Source: an uncultured Clostridium sp. (GTDB lineage: Bacteria > Bacillota > Clostridia > Lachnospirales > Lachnospiraceae). From it: a stretch of DNA of 64,000 nt. Made by a program: the position numbers and the translations under genes. Of this stretch, positions 34,089 through 43,037 are shown in pieces. Positions within the stretch are counted from its first letter, which is position 1. Each line of letters begins with the position of its first letter. The stretch covers positions 11,183-75,182 of the forward strand of contig CAKSBP010000012.1 in the NCBI GenBank assembly GCA_934438135.1. The letters run 5' to 3'. The notes beneath the pieces were generated by a model. The model saw only the letters and a program-made list of their open reading frames with translations. It was not told the origin of the DNA and made no database searches.

Positions 34089-34988
34089 ATGGGGGCTGTT
34101 AATTTGGTTATTGGAGCAGTAGAAGCAGGGGGAACCAAGATGGTATGTGCAGTTGGAGATGAGAACGGTTCTTTTACAGAAAGAGCAGTATTTCCAACAG
34201 AGACACCAGAAATCACTATACCAAAGATGTTGGAGTTTTTTACAAAATTTCCTTTGGATGCCTTAGGAATCGGCTGTTTTGGACCTTTGGATTTGAATCC
34301 ACAATCAAATACCTATGGATTTATTACGAATACACCAAAACTGGCATGGAGAAATGTTAATATTTTAAGCGAATTTGAAAAAGGATTGAATATTCCTGCA
34401 GCATTGGACACTGATGTAAACGGAGCCGCATTAGGTGAGGCCGTTCTGGGTGCTGGAAAAGGAAAGGATACCATAATTTATATTACAATTGGTACGGGAG
34501 TCGGAGTCGGCGTATATTTAAATGGTATGCTCCTTCATGGACTGATTCATCCAGAGGCAGGTCACATTATGCTTACAAAAAGGGAAGACGATCCATTTGA
34601 GGGGATTTGTCCATATCATCACCACTGTATGGAGGGGCTTGCTTCGGGACCATCCATTCGTGCAAGATGGGGAAAAGATGCAAAGGAACTGGTAGATAAT
34701 GATGCCGTCTGGGAACTGGAAGCAGATTATATTGCTCAGGCAGTTTCTACGTATATATTGGCATATTCTCCAGAACGAATTATTCTGTCTGGAGGTGTTA
34801 TGCACCAGAAACAGCTTTTTCCGTTGATTCGAAAGAAAGTGAAAGAACAGCTGAACGGATATCTGTCACATCCAGTCTTTGATGGAACATTGGAAGATTA
34901 TATTGTTTGGGCCGGATTAGGGGATGACGCTGGTATCAAAGGGGCATTGCTGCTTGGAAAATCGGCAGTGCTTAAAAAGAGAGCATAA
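34089..34988 (+). CDS. ROK family sugar kinase (fructokinase type)
   Basis: A cytoplasmic hexose kinase of about 299 residues. The ATP-binding GAVEAGGTKMVCAVG is near the start; GCFGPLDL, DTDVNGAALGEA and TIGTGVGVG follow. The ROK zinc site is visible in HPEAGHIM and GICPYHHHCMEG, and the arrangement resembles Bacillus fructokinases (GmuE/YdhR). The start is uncertain: ATG 34089 has a weak site, while a TTG at 34104 has GGGGG 8 bases upstream and gives the usual short N-terminus. A phosphomannose isomerase gene lies shortly downstream, which suits fructose or mannose use. Confidence 0.87.
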   Translation: MGAVNLVIGAVEAGGTKMVCAVGDENGSFTERAVFPTETPEITIPKMLEFFTKFPLDALGIGCFGPLDLNPQSNTYGFITNTPKLAWRNVNILSEFEKGLNIPAALDTDVNGAALGEAVLGAGKGKDTIIYITIGTGVGVGVYLNGMLLHGLIHPEAGHIMLTKREDDPFEGICPYHHHCMEGLASGPSIRARWGKDAKELVDNDAVWELEADYIAQAVSTYILAYSPERIILSGGVMHQKQLFPLIRKKVKEQLNGYLSHPVFDGTLEDYIVWAGLGDDAGIKGALLLGKSAVLKKRA

Positions 34989-35002
34989 AGAAAAGAAGAT
35001 GT

Positions 35003-35027
35003 GGAGGTCGTAAGATCTCCCTTTTTT
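35003..35027 (+). terminator. Intrinsic terminator of the ROK kinase gene
   Basis: GGAGGTC (35003-35009) pairs with GATCTCC (35014-35020) across a GTAA loop, one wobble pair, followed by C and six T. Confidence 0.88.
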
Positions 35028-35165
35028 AGTATAGATAACTGTTTTTCGGAAAGAATCCCATGTTTTATAATAATTTTATTTCTCATACAGGATTTTTTAT
35101 GCTACAATAGACATGTTAAAGAATAGGTACAGTATTTTTCTGTATGAAGCTAAAGGAGATATGTC

Positions 35166-36098
35166 ATGAAAGAATTAATTCTAATAGAACCTGTCTTTAA
35201 AGAAGCAATATGGGGCGGAAACCGATTAAGGACAGACTTTCACTATGAAATACCGAGCGATAAAACAGGTGAGTGCTGGGCGGTCAGTGCACATGCAAAT
35301 GGTGACTGTCTGGTAAAGGAAGGTTCCTATAAAGGAAAACATCTAAGCTGGCTCTGGGAACATCATAGAGAGTTGTTTGGCAATCTGGAAGGAAATGTAT
35401 TTCCATTATTAATAAAGATTATTGATGCAAAAGATGATTTAAGTATCCAGGTCCATCCTGATGATGTCTATGCGAAAGAATATGAGAATGGTTCGCTTGG
35501 CAAAACAGAATGTTGGTATATCCTGGACTGTGAACCAAATGCAGAGATAGTAATTGGACATAATGCACAGTCAAAAGAACAACTGAAAGAAATGATAGAA
35601 GAAAACAGGTGGAATGATTTAATTAAAGTGCGTCCGATAAAAAAGGGAGATTTCTTTCAGATTACACCAGGAACTGTTCATGCGATTAAGAAAGGCACGG
35701 TTATATTAGAAACCCAGCAGAGCAGTGATATTACATATCGTTTGTACGACTACGGAAGGCTGAAAGATGGAAAGCCTAGGGAACTTCATCTGGCGAAGAG
35801 CATAGATGTAATCAAGTGTCCACATAAGGATGTTAGTCTGGAACGGAAAATTACAAAATTAACATATGGAGAAAAGGAAGAACTGGTAAAGTGTAGTTTT
35901 TATACTGTAAACAGACTTAAGATAACTGGTGAAGAAAAATTTACCCAGGATAAACCATTTCAGATTATGAGTGTGATAGACGGCGAAGGATATGTAGATG
36001 ATGTCAAAATTTCCAAAGGAAGCCACTTCATTATACCGGCTGGATACGGTCAATATGTATTAAAGGGTGAAATGGAGCTTGTGATGTCTTATGTATAA
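35166..36098 (+). CDS. manA: Mannose-6-phosphate isomerase, class I
   Basis: Interconverts mannose-6-phosphate and fructose-6-phosphate. The 310-residue protein is the short Firmicute type. Zinc ligands are visible in QVHPDD (Gln, His), KTECWYIL (Glu) and PGTVHAIKKG (His). AAAGGAG precedes the ATG. A DUF624 membrane gene follows by 24 bases. With the GH26 mannanase elsewhere in the window it fits an organism that uses mannan, although the genes are not linked. Confidence 0.93.
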   Translation: MKELILIEPVFKEAIWGGNRLRTDFHYEIPSDKTGECWAVSAHANGDCLVKEGSYKGKHLSWLWEHHRELFGNLEGNVFPLLIKIIDAKDDLSIQVHPDDVYAKEYENGSLGKTECWYILDCEPNAEIVIGHNAQSKEQLKEMIEENRWNDLIKVRPIKKGDFFQITPGTVHAIKKGTVILETQQSSDITYRLYDYGRLKDGKPRELHLAKSIDVIKCPHKDVSLERKITKLTYGEKEELVKCSFYTVNRLKITGEEKFTQDKPFQIMSVIDGEGYVDDVKISKGSHFIIPAGYGQYVLKGEMELVMSYV

Positions 36099-36121
36099 AA
36101 AGGTGAAAGGATAGTTTTAAA

Positions 36122-36763
36122 ATGAATAGTTTGTTTAACCTGGATAACCCAGTTATGCGTTTTTTATCCAAAGTATTTGATGTAATGTACTTAAGTGTAC
36201 TATGGGGGTTATTTTCACTTCCGATTATCACAATCGGAGCGTCAACGACAGCGATGTATTATACAACGGTAAAGGTGATTCGTCGTGAACGTGGGTATGT
36301 ATTCCAGGAGTTCTGGAAAAGTTTTAAGGTAAATCTGGTACAGAGTACACTTGCATGGATTCTTGTTATGATTGGTGGTGCATTATTTGCAACCAATGTT
36401 ATGTTTGCTAAAAATCTAGACAGCCAGTTTGGAATGGTATTAGAAGCCGTATATATTGTAATGTGTGCAATGGTACTCGGAACAGGTATGTACATTTTCC
36501 CTGTTATGTCCCGTTTTACTATGAAACTGTTTCCGTTAATTAAAACATGTTCCTTTCTGCTGTTAAAGTATTTTCCAAGAAGTCTGGTTTTAGCAGCCAT
36601 TACAGCTGCATCTGTATTTTTTATTTACTTACAGCCAATTATGTCATTTTTTGTACCAGTATGTGGAACACTTCTGTTTTCTTTGATGATGGAACCAATT
36701 TTAAAGAAGTATACACCTCATGCAAATGAAGGTGATAACCGCGATGAGTGGTACTTAGAATAA
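36122..36763 (+). CDS. DUF624 (YesL-like) membrane protein
   Basis: A 213-residue integral membrane protein with about six helices. The N-terminal FNLDNPVMRFLSKVFDVMYL and LPIITIGASTTAMYYTTVKV are typical of the YesL/DUF624 family, commonly found near carbohydrate transport operons in Firmicutes. The function is unknown. AGGTGAAAGG precedes the ATG. A terminator follows, so the manA-DUF624 pair is one unit. Confidence 0.87.
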   Translation: MNSLFNLDNPVMRFLSKVFDVMYLSVLWGLFSLPIITIGASTTAMYYTTVKVIRRERGYVFQEFWKSFKVNLVQSTLAWILVMIGGALFATNVMFAKNLDSQFGMVLEAVYIVMCAMVLGTGMYIFPVMSRFTMKLFPLIKTCSFLLLKYFPRSLVLAAITAASVFFIYLQPIMSFFVPVCGTLLFSLMMEPILKKYTPHANEGDNRDEWYLE

Positions 36764-36774
36764 GAAAGTGAATC

Positions 36775-36815
36775 AGGCTGCATCTTTTTATTTGAAACAA
36801 AAGAGCAGCCTTTTC
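36775..36815 (+). terminator. Intrinsic terminator after the DUF624 gene
   Basis: AGGCTGC (36775-36781) and GCAGCCT (36805-36811) pair, with TTTT directly after. Confidence 0.75.
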
Positions 36816-36860
36816 TATATAGGATAAATTTTGTGTGAATGAAGAGTCTGGGGGATTTAT

Positions 36861-39119
36861 ATGGATAAGAAATTGTATGATTTAATGAACTGGGAAAGAA
36901 TCGAAAGTATTGTATATTCTGATAATGACGAACCAGGAAAATTTTTAGGTGCCCACGCAGTTTCCGGGGGGATACTTGTGCAGGCATTTTTTCCGGATGC
37001 AGTGAAAGTCCTGGTTGTTTCAAATAAAAGAAAGAAACCATATGAAATGGAACTGGTGGATGAGGCAGGCTTTTTTGCTGTTCTAATTCCAGGTAAGAAA
37101 GTTCCTGATTATCACTATGAAGTAGTTTATGCTAAGGAAAGAGTAGAAATCTGTTATGATCCGTATGTTTTTCCACAAAGCCTGAATGCGTCAGATTTAA
37201 AGCAGTATGAGGCAGGGGTGCATTATACGGTTTACGAAAAGCTTGGTGCCCATGTGATGGTATTAAATGGTGTAGAAGGTGTTAGTTTTGCTGTCTGGGC
37301 GCCCAATGCAGTACGGGTTAGTGTGGTAGGTGATTTTAATTTTTGGGATGGCAGAAGACATCCAATGAATCGTCTTGGAAACTCTGGTATTTTTCAGCTG
37401 TTTATTCCTGGACTTAAAGAAGGTGAGATTTATAAATATGAAATTAAGGTAAAGGGTGACTTAACCATGTTAAAGTCCGATCCATTTGCCTTTGAGACGG
37501 AACTCCGTCCAAATAACGCCAGTGTAATCTGTAATCTTGACAAACTGTCGTGGAATGATGAGAAATGGCAGCAGCAGTTGAAAACAAAGGATTTAGAGAC
37601 AAGTCCTGTTTCTATTTACGAAGTACATCTTGGTTCCTTTAAAAAACCGGAGGATGAAAGAGAATTTTATAATTACAGGGAATTGGCAGATATGCTGGCA
37701 GATTATCTGAAAGATATGCATTATACGCATATAGAGCTTCTTCCAATTATGGAACATCCGTTGGATGAATCCTGGGGATATCAGGTAACTGGATATTATG
37801 CACCGACAAAACGATATGGAACACCAGAAGATTTTGCTTACTTTGTAAATAAGATGCATGCTTCGGGAATTGGTGTTATTTTAGACTGGGTTCCAGCGCA
37901 TTTTCCAAGGGATGGATTTGGTCTTGCCGGTTTTGATGGAACCTGCCTGTATGAACATTTAGATCCAAGACAGGGAAGCCATCCTCATTGGGGAACTTTG
38001 ATTTATAATTACAAACGTCCACAGGTAGCAAACTTCCTGATTGCCAATGCATTATTCTGGGCAGAAAAATATCATATTGATGGAATTCGCATGGATGCTG
38101 TTGCTTCTATGCTTTATCTGGATTATGGAAAACAGGACGGTGAATGGATACCAAACATTTACGGTGGAAATGAGAATCTGGATGCGGTAGAATTTTTAAG
38201 ACACTTAAATACAATCTTTAAAAAACGAAATCCCGAAAAAATGCTCATTGCAGAAGAATCCACGGCATGGCCGTTAGTAACCGGTGATGTGAAAAAGGAT
38301 GGACTTGGATTTGATTTTAAGTGGAACATGGGATGGATGAATGATTTTACCGACTATATGAGGACTGATCCGCTTTTTCGTAAAGGAAAGCATGGAGAAC
38401 TTTTATTTAGTATGGTTTATGCATACAGCGAAAAGTTTTTCCTGATTTTTTCCCATGATGAAGTGGTTCATGGCAAAGGTTCCATGATTCAGAAAATGCC
38501 GGGGGATTATGAGCAGAAATTTGCTGGTCTTAGACTCTGTTATGGATTTATGATGGCACACCCTGGAAAGAAACTGCTGTTTATGGGACAGGAATTCGGG
38601 CAGTTTGATGAGTGGAGTGAGAAGAAAGCACTGGAATGGGAATTGCTTTCTGAATACGATTCTCATAAAAATATGCAGAATTATGTAAGGGAGTTGAATA
38701 AATTCTATCAGAAGCAGAAGGCATTTTATGAACTGGATTATCAGGAAGAGGGCTTTGAATGGGTCAGCAGCCTGGATGCTGATCACAGTGTGGTAACCTT
38801 TTTAAGAAAAACAGAAAAAATAGAAGAAACCATGTTTATTGTATGTAATTTTACTCCGGTTTCGTATGATGACTTTACTTTAGGGGTACCATTTAAAGGG
38901 AAGTATAAAGAAGTGTTTAATAGTGATCGTGTGGAGTTCGGCGGAAGTGGATTTGTCAATCCAAGAGTGAAGCTTTCCAAGGAGGCTGCTTGTGATGGCA
39001 GAGACGATTCTATTAAAATTAAGCTGGCACCGCTGGCATTCCAGGCATTTACCTGTACGCCGGTTCAAATGCAGGCCAAAACACAGAAGGGAAGAAAGAA
39101 ACGCCAGGAGGTTAAGTAA
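36861..39119 (+). CDS. glgB: 1,4-alpha-glucan branching enzyme
   Basis: Introduces alpha-1,6 branches into glycogen. The 752 residues show two N-terminal beta-sandwich modules (the CBM48 part includes FAVWAPNAVRVSVVGDFNFWDG), then the GH13 barrel: DWVPAHFP, GIRMDAVASMLYLDY (nucleophile Asp), IAEESTAWP (acid/base Glu) and FSHDEVVHGK (third acid). GGGGGA precedes the ATG. No other glycogen genes are in the window. The stop codon overlaps the start of mscS by one base. Confidence 0.95.
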   Translation: MDKKLYDLMNWERIESIVYSDNDEPGKFLGAHAVSGGILVQAFFPDAVKVLVVSNKRKKPYEMELVDEAGFFAVLIPGKKVPDYHYEVVYAKERVEICYDPYVFPQSLNASDLKQYEAGVHYTVYEKLGAHVMVLNGVEGVSFAVWAPNAVRVSVVGDFNFWDGRRHPMNRLGNSGIFQLFIPGLKEGEIYKYEIKVKGDLTMLKSDPFAFETELRPNNASVICNLDKLSWNDEKWQQQLKTKDLETSPVSIYEVHLGSFKKPEDEREFYNYRELADMLADYLKDMHYTHIELLPIMEHPLDESWGYQVTGYYAPTKRYGTPEDFAYFVNKMHASGIGVILDWVPAHFPRDGFGLAGFDGTCLYEHLDPRQGSHPHWGTLIYNYKRPQVANFLIANALFWAEKYHIDGIRMDAVASMLYLDYGKQDGEWIPNIYGGNENLDAVEFLRHLNTIFKKRNPEKMLIAEESTAWPLVTGDVKKDGLGFDFKWNMGWMNDFTDYMRTDPLFRKGKHGELLFSMVYAYSEKFFLIFSHDEVVHGKGSMIQKMPGDYEQKFAGLRLCYGFMMAHPGKKLLFMGQEFGQFDEWSEKKALEWELLSEYDSHKNMQNYVRELNKFYQKQKAFYELDYQEEGFEWVSSLDADHSVVTFLRKTEKIEETMFIVCNFTPVSYDDFTLGVPFKGKYKEVFNSDRVEFGGSGFVNPRVKLSKEAACDGRDDSIKIKLAPLAFQAFTCTPVQMQAKTQKGRKKRQEVK

Positions 39120-40003
39120 TGAAAGTTATTCCATATGTTTTGCTGACAACAGACCTGACTGAGCAGGTAGAAGAGGCAAAATTAAAATTAACATATTGGG
39201 ATGAGTTATTAAAAAATTTAGGAGATAAGGCAGTCAGTTTTGGACTATCGATTCTGGCTGCTGTTATAGCTGCATTTATCGGAAAAAAACTGATAAATTT
39301 TATTATACGTCTGTTAAAAAAATCTTTTGAGCGGACTAGTGTGGATGAAGGGGTATCAAAATTTTTGATTTCTATGATCCGGGTATTATTATATGTAGTC
39401 CTGATTATGACTGTTATATCCATTTTAGGAATTCAGACTACATCATTTGCTGCAATTATCGGTTCTGCTGGTGTTACTATCGGTCTTGCATTTCAAGGCA
39501 GTTTATCCAACTTTGCAGGAGGAGTTTTGATTCTTCTGTTAAAGCCATTTAAAGTTGGAGATTATATTATTGCCGAAGGAAATGAAGGAACTGTTACTGG
39601 AATTGACATTTTTTATACCAGGCTTCAGACGGTAGACAATCGTTTTGTTGTGATTCCAAACGGAAAAATATCCAATTGCAATCTGACAAATGTTACATCA
39701 GAAGAGGAACGTCGGCTTGACTTATTTGTCGATATAGATTATTCTGAAAATGTAAAAAGAGTCAGGGACATTTTATTACAGGTTCTCAATAGAAATGAAA
39801 TGATTCTGAAAGGGGAACACCCGATTGACATTTTTGTTGATAATTTTGAGGCCAGCTCCATTCGTATGGGGATAAGGGTTTGGGTCGAGACAGATAATTA
39901 CTGGAAGCTTAAGTGGCACTTACTAGAAGAAATTAAGGAAACTTTTGATCACAATCATGTGGTAATTCCATATAATCAGTTAGATGTAAATCTAAAAAAA
40001 TAG
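39119..40003 (+). CDS. Small-conductance mechanosensitive channel (MscS family)
   Basis: A 294-residue channel that opens on membrane tension to release solutes. Two membrane helices (about 40-60 and 80-100) precede the pore helix with the Gly/Ala pattern AAIIGSAGVTIGLAFQGSLSNFAGGVLILLLKPF (in part residues 112-146). The C-terminal vestibule follows (VIPNGKISNCNLTN). AGGAGG lies just inside the end of glgB, so the two genes are translationally coupled. Confidence 0.92.
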   Translation: MKVIPYVLLTTDLTEQVEEAKLKLTYWDELLKNLGDKAVSFGLSILAAVIAAFIGKKLINFIIRLLKKSFERTSVDEGVSKFLISMIRVLLYVVLIMTVISILGIQTTSFAAIIGSAGVTIGLAFQGSLSNFAGGVLILLLKPFKVGDYIIAEGNEGTVTGIDIFYTRLQTVDNRFVVIPNGKISNCNLTNVTSEEERRLDLFVDIDYSENVKRVRDILLQVLNRNEMILKGEHPIDIFVDNFEASSIRMGIRVWVETDNYWKLKWHLLEEIKETFDHNHVVIPYNQLDVNLKK

Positions 40004-40125
40004 AGCGTGGCGTCTATTTTTTATGGCACTGGAAAAATTAATTTAAATTTTTTCAAAAAACACTTTATTTTTTTTAAGAAACGTGTTATCTTATTAACAA
40101 CGAAATGTTGAATTCGTTTTGGAGC

Positions 40126-40162
40126 AAAGGTGTTCTCAAGAGTATTTGAGAACACCTTTTTT
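40126..40162 (+). terminator. Hairpin terminator or attenuator ahead of the glutamine synthetase
   Basis: AAAGGTGTTCTCAA (40126-40139) and TTGAGAACACCTTT (40146-40159) form a perfect 14-bp stem with a 6-base loop and a T-run. It ends the glgB-mscS transcript; it lies 86 bases before the glnN start and could also serve as a leader attenuator if a promoter lies near 40060-40095. Confidence 0.85.
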
Positions 40163-40247
40163 CATGCCATAGGAATTTCTGTGTTTTTACATAGTATTTT
40201 GAGGCAATGAACAACATAGATTATGTATGGAAGGATGGATATGTATT

Positions 40248-42359
40248 ATGGAAAAGAATGTTATTGAGCAGGTCTTTGCGGTAGACGTATTTAACGATGC
40301 TGTAATGAAAGAAAGACTGCCTAAGCCTGTGTATGCAAAATTAAAAAAGACAATTGAAAATGATGAAGAATTAGACCTTGATATTGCGGGAGCAGTTGCT
40401 CATGCAATGAAAGAATGGGCATTGGAAAGAGGTGCTACGCATTATACACATTGGTTCCAGCCAATGACTGGAATTACGGCAGAAAAACATGATTCCTTTA
40501 TTTCACCAACTGGAGACGGCGGTGTAATTATGGAGTTCTCAGGAAAAGAACTCGTAAAAGGGGAACCAGATGCATCTTCATTCCCATCAGGTGGGATCCG
40601 TGCTACATTTGAGGCAAGAGGATATACAGCATGGGATTGTACATCACCTGCATTTTTAAGAGAAGATGCAGCAGGTGTTACTTTATGTATTCCAACTGCA
40701 TTCTGTGCTTATACAGGAGAAGCATTAGACAAAAAGACACCATTACTTCGTTCTATGGAAGCAATCAGTAATCAGGCTGTCCGTATTTTAAAATTATTTG
40801 GACATGATGATGTAACAAGCGTTTCCTGTTCCGTTGGTGCAGAGCAGGAATATTTCTTAGTAGATCGTGATAAATATCTGCAGAGAGAAGATTTAATCTT
40901 TACGGGACGTACGTTATTTGGTGCTATGGCTCCAAAAGGACAGGAATTAGACGATCACTATTTTGGAAGTATCAAAGAGAGAATTGCTTCCTTTATGAAA
41001 GAGTTAAATATTGAATTATGGAAAGTGGGAATTCTTTCTAAAACACAGCATAATGAAGTTGCACCTGCACAGCATGAGATGGCTCCTATCTATTCAACAG
41101 CAAATATTGCAACAGACCATAATCAGTTAGTTATGGAGATTATGAAAAAAGTTGCAAAACGTCACAATTTAGAGTGTCTTCTTCATGAAAAACCATTCGA
41201 TGGTGTAAATGGTTCTGGAAAACATGATAACTGGTCTATTGTTACCAATACAGGAAAGAACCTGTTAGACCCAGGAAAAACTCCTCATGAGAATCTTCAG
41301 TTCCTGCTATTCTTATCCGCTGTCATTAAAGCAGTAGATGAAAACGCTGGATTACTTCGTTTATCCGCTTCCAATCCTGGAAATGATCACAGACTTGGTG
41401 CAAATGAAGCACCACCAGCTATTATCTCCATTTTCCTTGGTGAGCAGCTAGAGGACGTTGTTACTCAATTGGTAGAAACAGGTGAAGCAACATCCAGTAA
41501 ACAGGGTGGAAAATTAAACATTGGTGTTAATACACTTCCTGAGTTAAAGAAAGATGCTACAGATAGAAATCGTACATCACCATTTGCTTTCACAGGAAAT
41601 AAATTTGAATTCCGTATGGTTGGTTCTTCTATGTCTATCGCAGATGCCAATACTGTGTTAAACGCTATTGTTGCAGATGTATTAGAAAAAATGGCAGATG
41701 AATTAGAAGCATCAAACGATTTTGACAGCTGTTTACACAACTTAATTAAAAAGACATTCTCTGAACATCAGAAAGTTATTTTTAACGGAAATGGTTACTC
41801 TGACGAATGGGTAGAAGAAGCAGAGAGAAGAGGACTTACAAATCATAAAACAATGGTTGATGCAGTTCCAGAATTAGTTTCCGATCAGACAGTTGGAATT
41901 TTTGAAAGACAGCATGTATTCTCTAAACTGGAATTACAGTCTCGTGTTGAAATACATTATGAAGGATATGCAAAAGCAATTAACATTGAAGCAAAAACTA
42001 TGATTGAAATGGCAGGAAAGAAATACATTCCTTCTGTTATTAAATACATTACAAGTCTTGCAGATTCCATCAACAGCGTAAAGGCTGCATGTGGAGATGT
42101 AAATGTAAGCGTTCAGTCTGCTTTGTTAAAGAAATCATCTGATTTACTTGCTGATGCAAGTGCTGCTCTTGCAAAACTGGAAACAGTTACGAAAGAAGCT
42201 GCGAAAGTAGAAGATGTGAAAGAACAGGCACATTACTTTAAAGATAATGTTATTCAGGCAATGGCTGACCTTCGTGCACCAATCGATGAATTAGAGATGA
42301 TTGTTGACAAACAGTTCTGGCCAGTGCCAAGCTATGGTGATTTATTATTTGAGGTTTAA
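40248..42359 (+). CDS. glnN: Type III glutamine synthetase
   Basis: Makes glutamine from glutamate, ammonia and ATP. The 703-residue length and motifs THWFQPMTG, FSGKELVKGEPDASSFPSGG, EQEYFLVD and HEKPFDGVNGSGKHDNWS are those of GSIII, the large-subunit type found in Bacteroides, cyanobacteria and Clostridia. It is quite distinct from GlnA type I. The ATG at 40248 is preferred to 40227, since GGAAGGATGG lies between them. It is a single-gene unit ending in a terminator at 42393-42430. Confidence 0.95.
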   Translation: MEKNVIEQVFAVDVFNDAVMKERLPKPVYAKLKKTIENDEELDLDIAGAVAHAMKEWALERGATHYTHWFQPMTGITAEKHDSFISPTGDGGVIMEFSGKELVKGEPDASSFPSGGIRATFEARGYTAWDCTSPAFLREDAAGVTLCIPTAFCAYTGEALDKKTPLLRSMEAISNQAVRILKLFGHDDVTSVSCSVGAEQEYFLVDRDKYLQREDLIFTGRTLFGAMAPKGQELDDHYFGSIKERIASFMKELNIELWKVGILSKTQHNEVAPAQHEMAPIYSTANIATDHNQLVMEIMKKVAKRHNLECLLHEKPFDGVNGSGKHDNWSIVTNTGKNLLDPGKTPHENLQFLLFLSAVIKAVDENAGLLRLSASNPGNDHRLGANEAPPAIISIFLGEQLEDVVTQLVETGEATSSKQGGKLNIGVNTLPELKKDATDRNRTSPFAFTGNKFEFRMVGSSMSIADANTVLNAIVADVLEKMADELEASNDFDSCLHNLIKKTFSEHQKVIFNGNGYSDEWVEEAERRGLTNHKTMVDAVPELVSDQTVGIFERQHVFSKLELQSRVEIHYEGYAKAINIEAKTMIEMAGKKYIPSVIKYITSLADSINSVKAACGDVNVSVQSALLKKSSDLLADASAALAKLETVTKEAAKVEDVKEQAHYFKDNVIQAMADLRAPIDELEMIVDKQFWPVPSYGDLLFEV

Positions 42360-42392
42360 TTTTGAATGGAATATAGAAAATAAACCAGAGAT

Positions 42393-42430
42393 GGGGCGAT
42401 TCACAGAAACTTGTGCATCGCCTCATTTTT
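42393..42430 (+). terminator. Terminator of glnN overlapping the next promoter
   Basis: GGGGCGAT (42393-42400) pairs with ATCGCCTC (42417-42424), one wobble, followed by ATTTTT. The -35 box of the next gene (TTGTGC, 42411-42416) is in the hairpin loop. Confidence 0.8.
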
Positions 42431-42440
42431 ATGCTATAAT
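42411..42440 (+). promoter_or_regulatory. Promoter of the prepilin-peptidase gene
   Basis: TTGTGC (42411-42416), 18 bases, TATAAT (42435-42440); the promoter is nested in the preceding terminator. Confidence 0.55.
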
Positions 42441-42464
42441 GAAGCAAAGAAAGGAGAGGGGAGA

Positions 42465-42929
42465 TTGCAGTTACAGCTGGCGGCTGATTGGGGAAAGGCG
42501 TTGTTTCTGCTTATATTTCTTGGATGTGTCGGATGGGAAGATTTAAGGGAGCGGCTTATCTGGAATGGTTATATATTCGCTGGAATTGCAGGAAGACTGA
42601 TTCTGCTGGCAGTGGAGGAAAGTTTACAATCAAATGCTGTTACCTCATTTTGTCTTTCAACAACGTTCAGTCTTTTGATAGTTGGAATGATTTATTTGAC
42701 AGGGTGGATGATAAACAAGGAGGCAGTTGGAATAGGAGATATTAAACTGCTGTTTGTGATGGCATGCTATCTTCCTGGATGGGAACTTTGTGTAATTACT
42801 GTGACAGCATTGTTTATTTTAATATTATGTGCAATTAGGTTCTGGAGAAAAGAAGAAAAGGAATACCCATTTGCATCTGCTGCTTTTGTGGCATATGTGC
42901 TATATCTGTTCTTTTATTGGATGAAATAA
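42465..42929 (+). CDS. A24-type prepilin peptidase, short form
   Basis: A 154-residue membrane aspartic peptidase that would cleave the leader of type IV pilin-like proteins. Catalytic Asp residues are in WEDLRERLIWN and the GxGD motif GIGDIKLL. Only the core helices are present; the N-terminal methyltransferase domain of classical PilD is missing, as in TadV/CpaA-like proteins. The TTG start at 42465 follows GGAGAGGGGA; upstream codons lack a site. No pilus genes are in the window. Confidence 0.82.
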   Translation: MQLQLAADWGKALFLLIFLGCVGWEDLRERLIWNGYIFAGIAGRLILLAVEESLQSNAVTSFCLSTTFSLLIVGMIYLTGWMINKEAVGIGDIKLLFVMACYLPGWELCVITVTALFILILCAIRFWRKEEKEYPFASAAFVAYVLYLFFYWMK

Positions 42930-42980
42930 ACTGATGTGAGCGAGAAATATAAAAAACAGTAAGGAGTTTTATATAGTGGA

Positions 42981-43023
42981 AAAAAGAGAGTGCTGCATCT
43001 TTCACTTGCAGTACTCTCTTTTT
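42981..43023 (+). terminator. Bidirectional terminator between the peptidase and argH
   Basis: A 16-bp stem (42981-42996 with 43008-43023) includes AGAGAGT and ACTCTCT with one wobble pair. It has A5 on the left and T5 on the right and so can serve both convergent genes. Confidence 0.85.
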
Positions 43024-43037
43024 AGAATAAAAAATAG

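Noticed and set aside
40126..40159. ANTAR-type antiterminator ahead of glnN
   Set aside because: The hairpin loop has six bases (GAGTAT) but lacks A at position 1 and G at position 4, and the second hairpin of the pair is not convincing.
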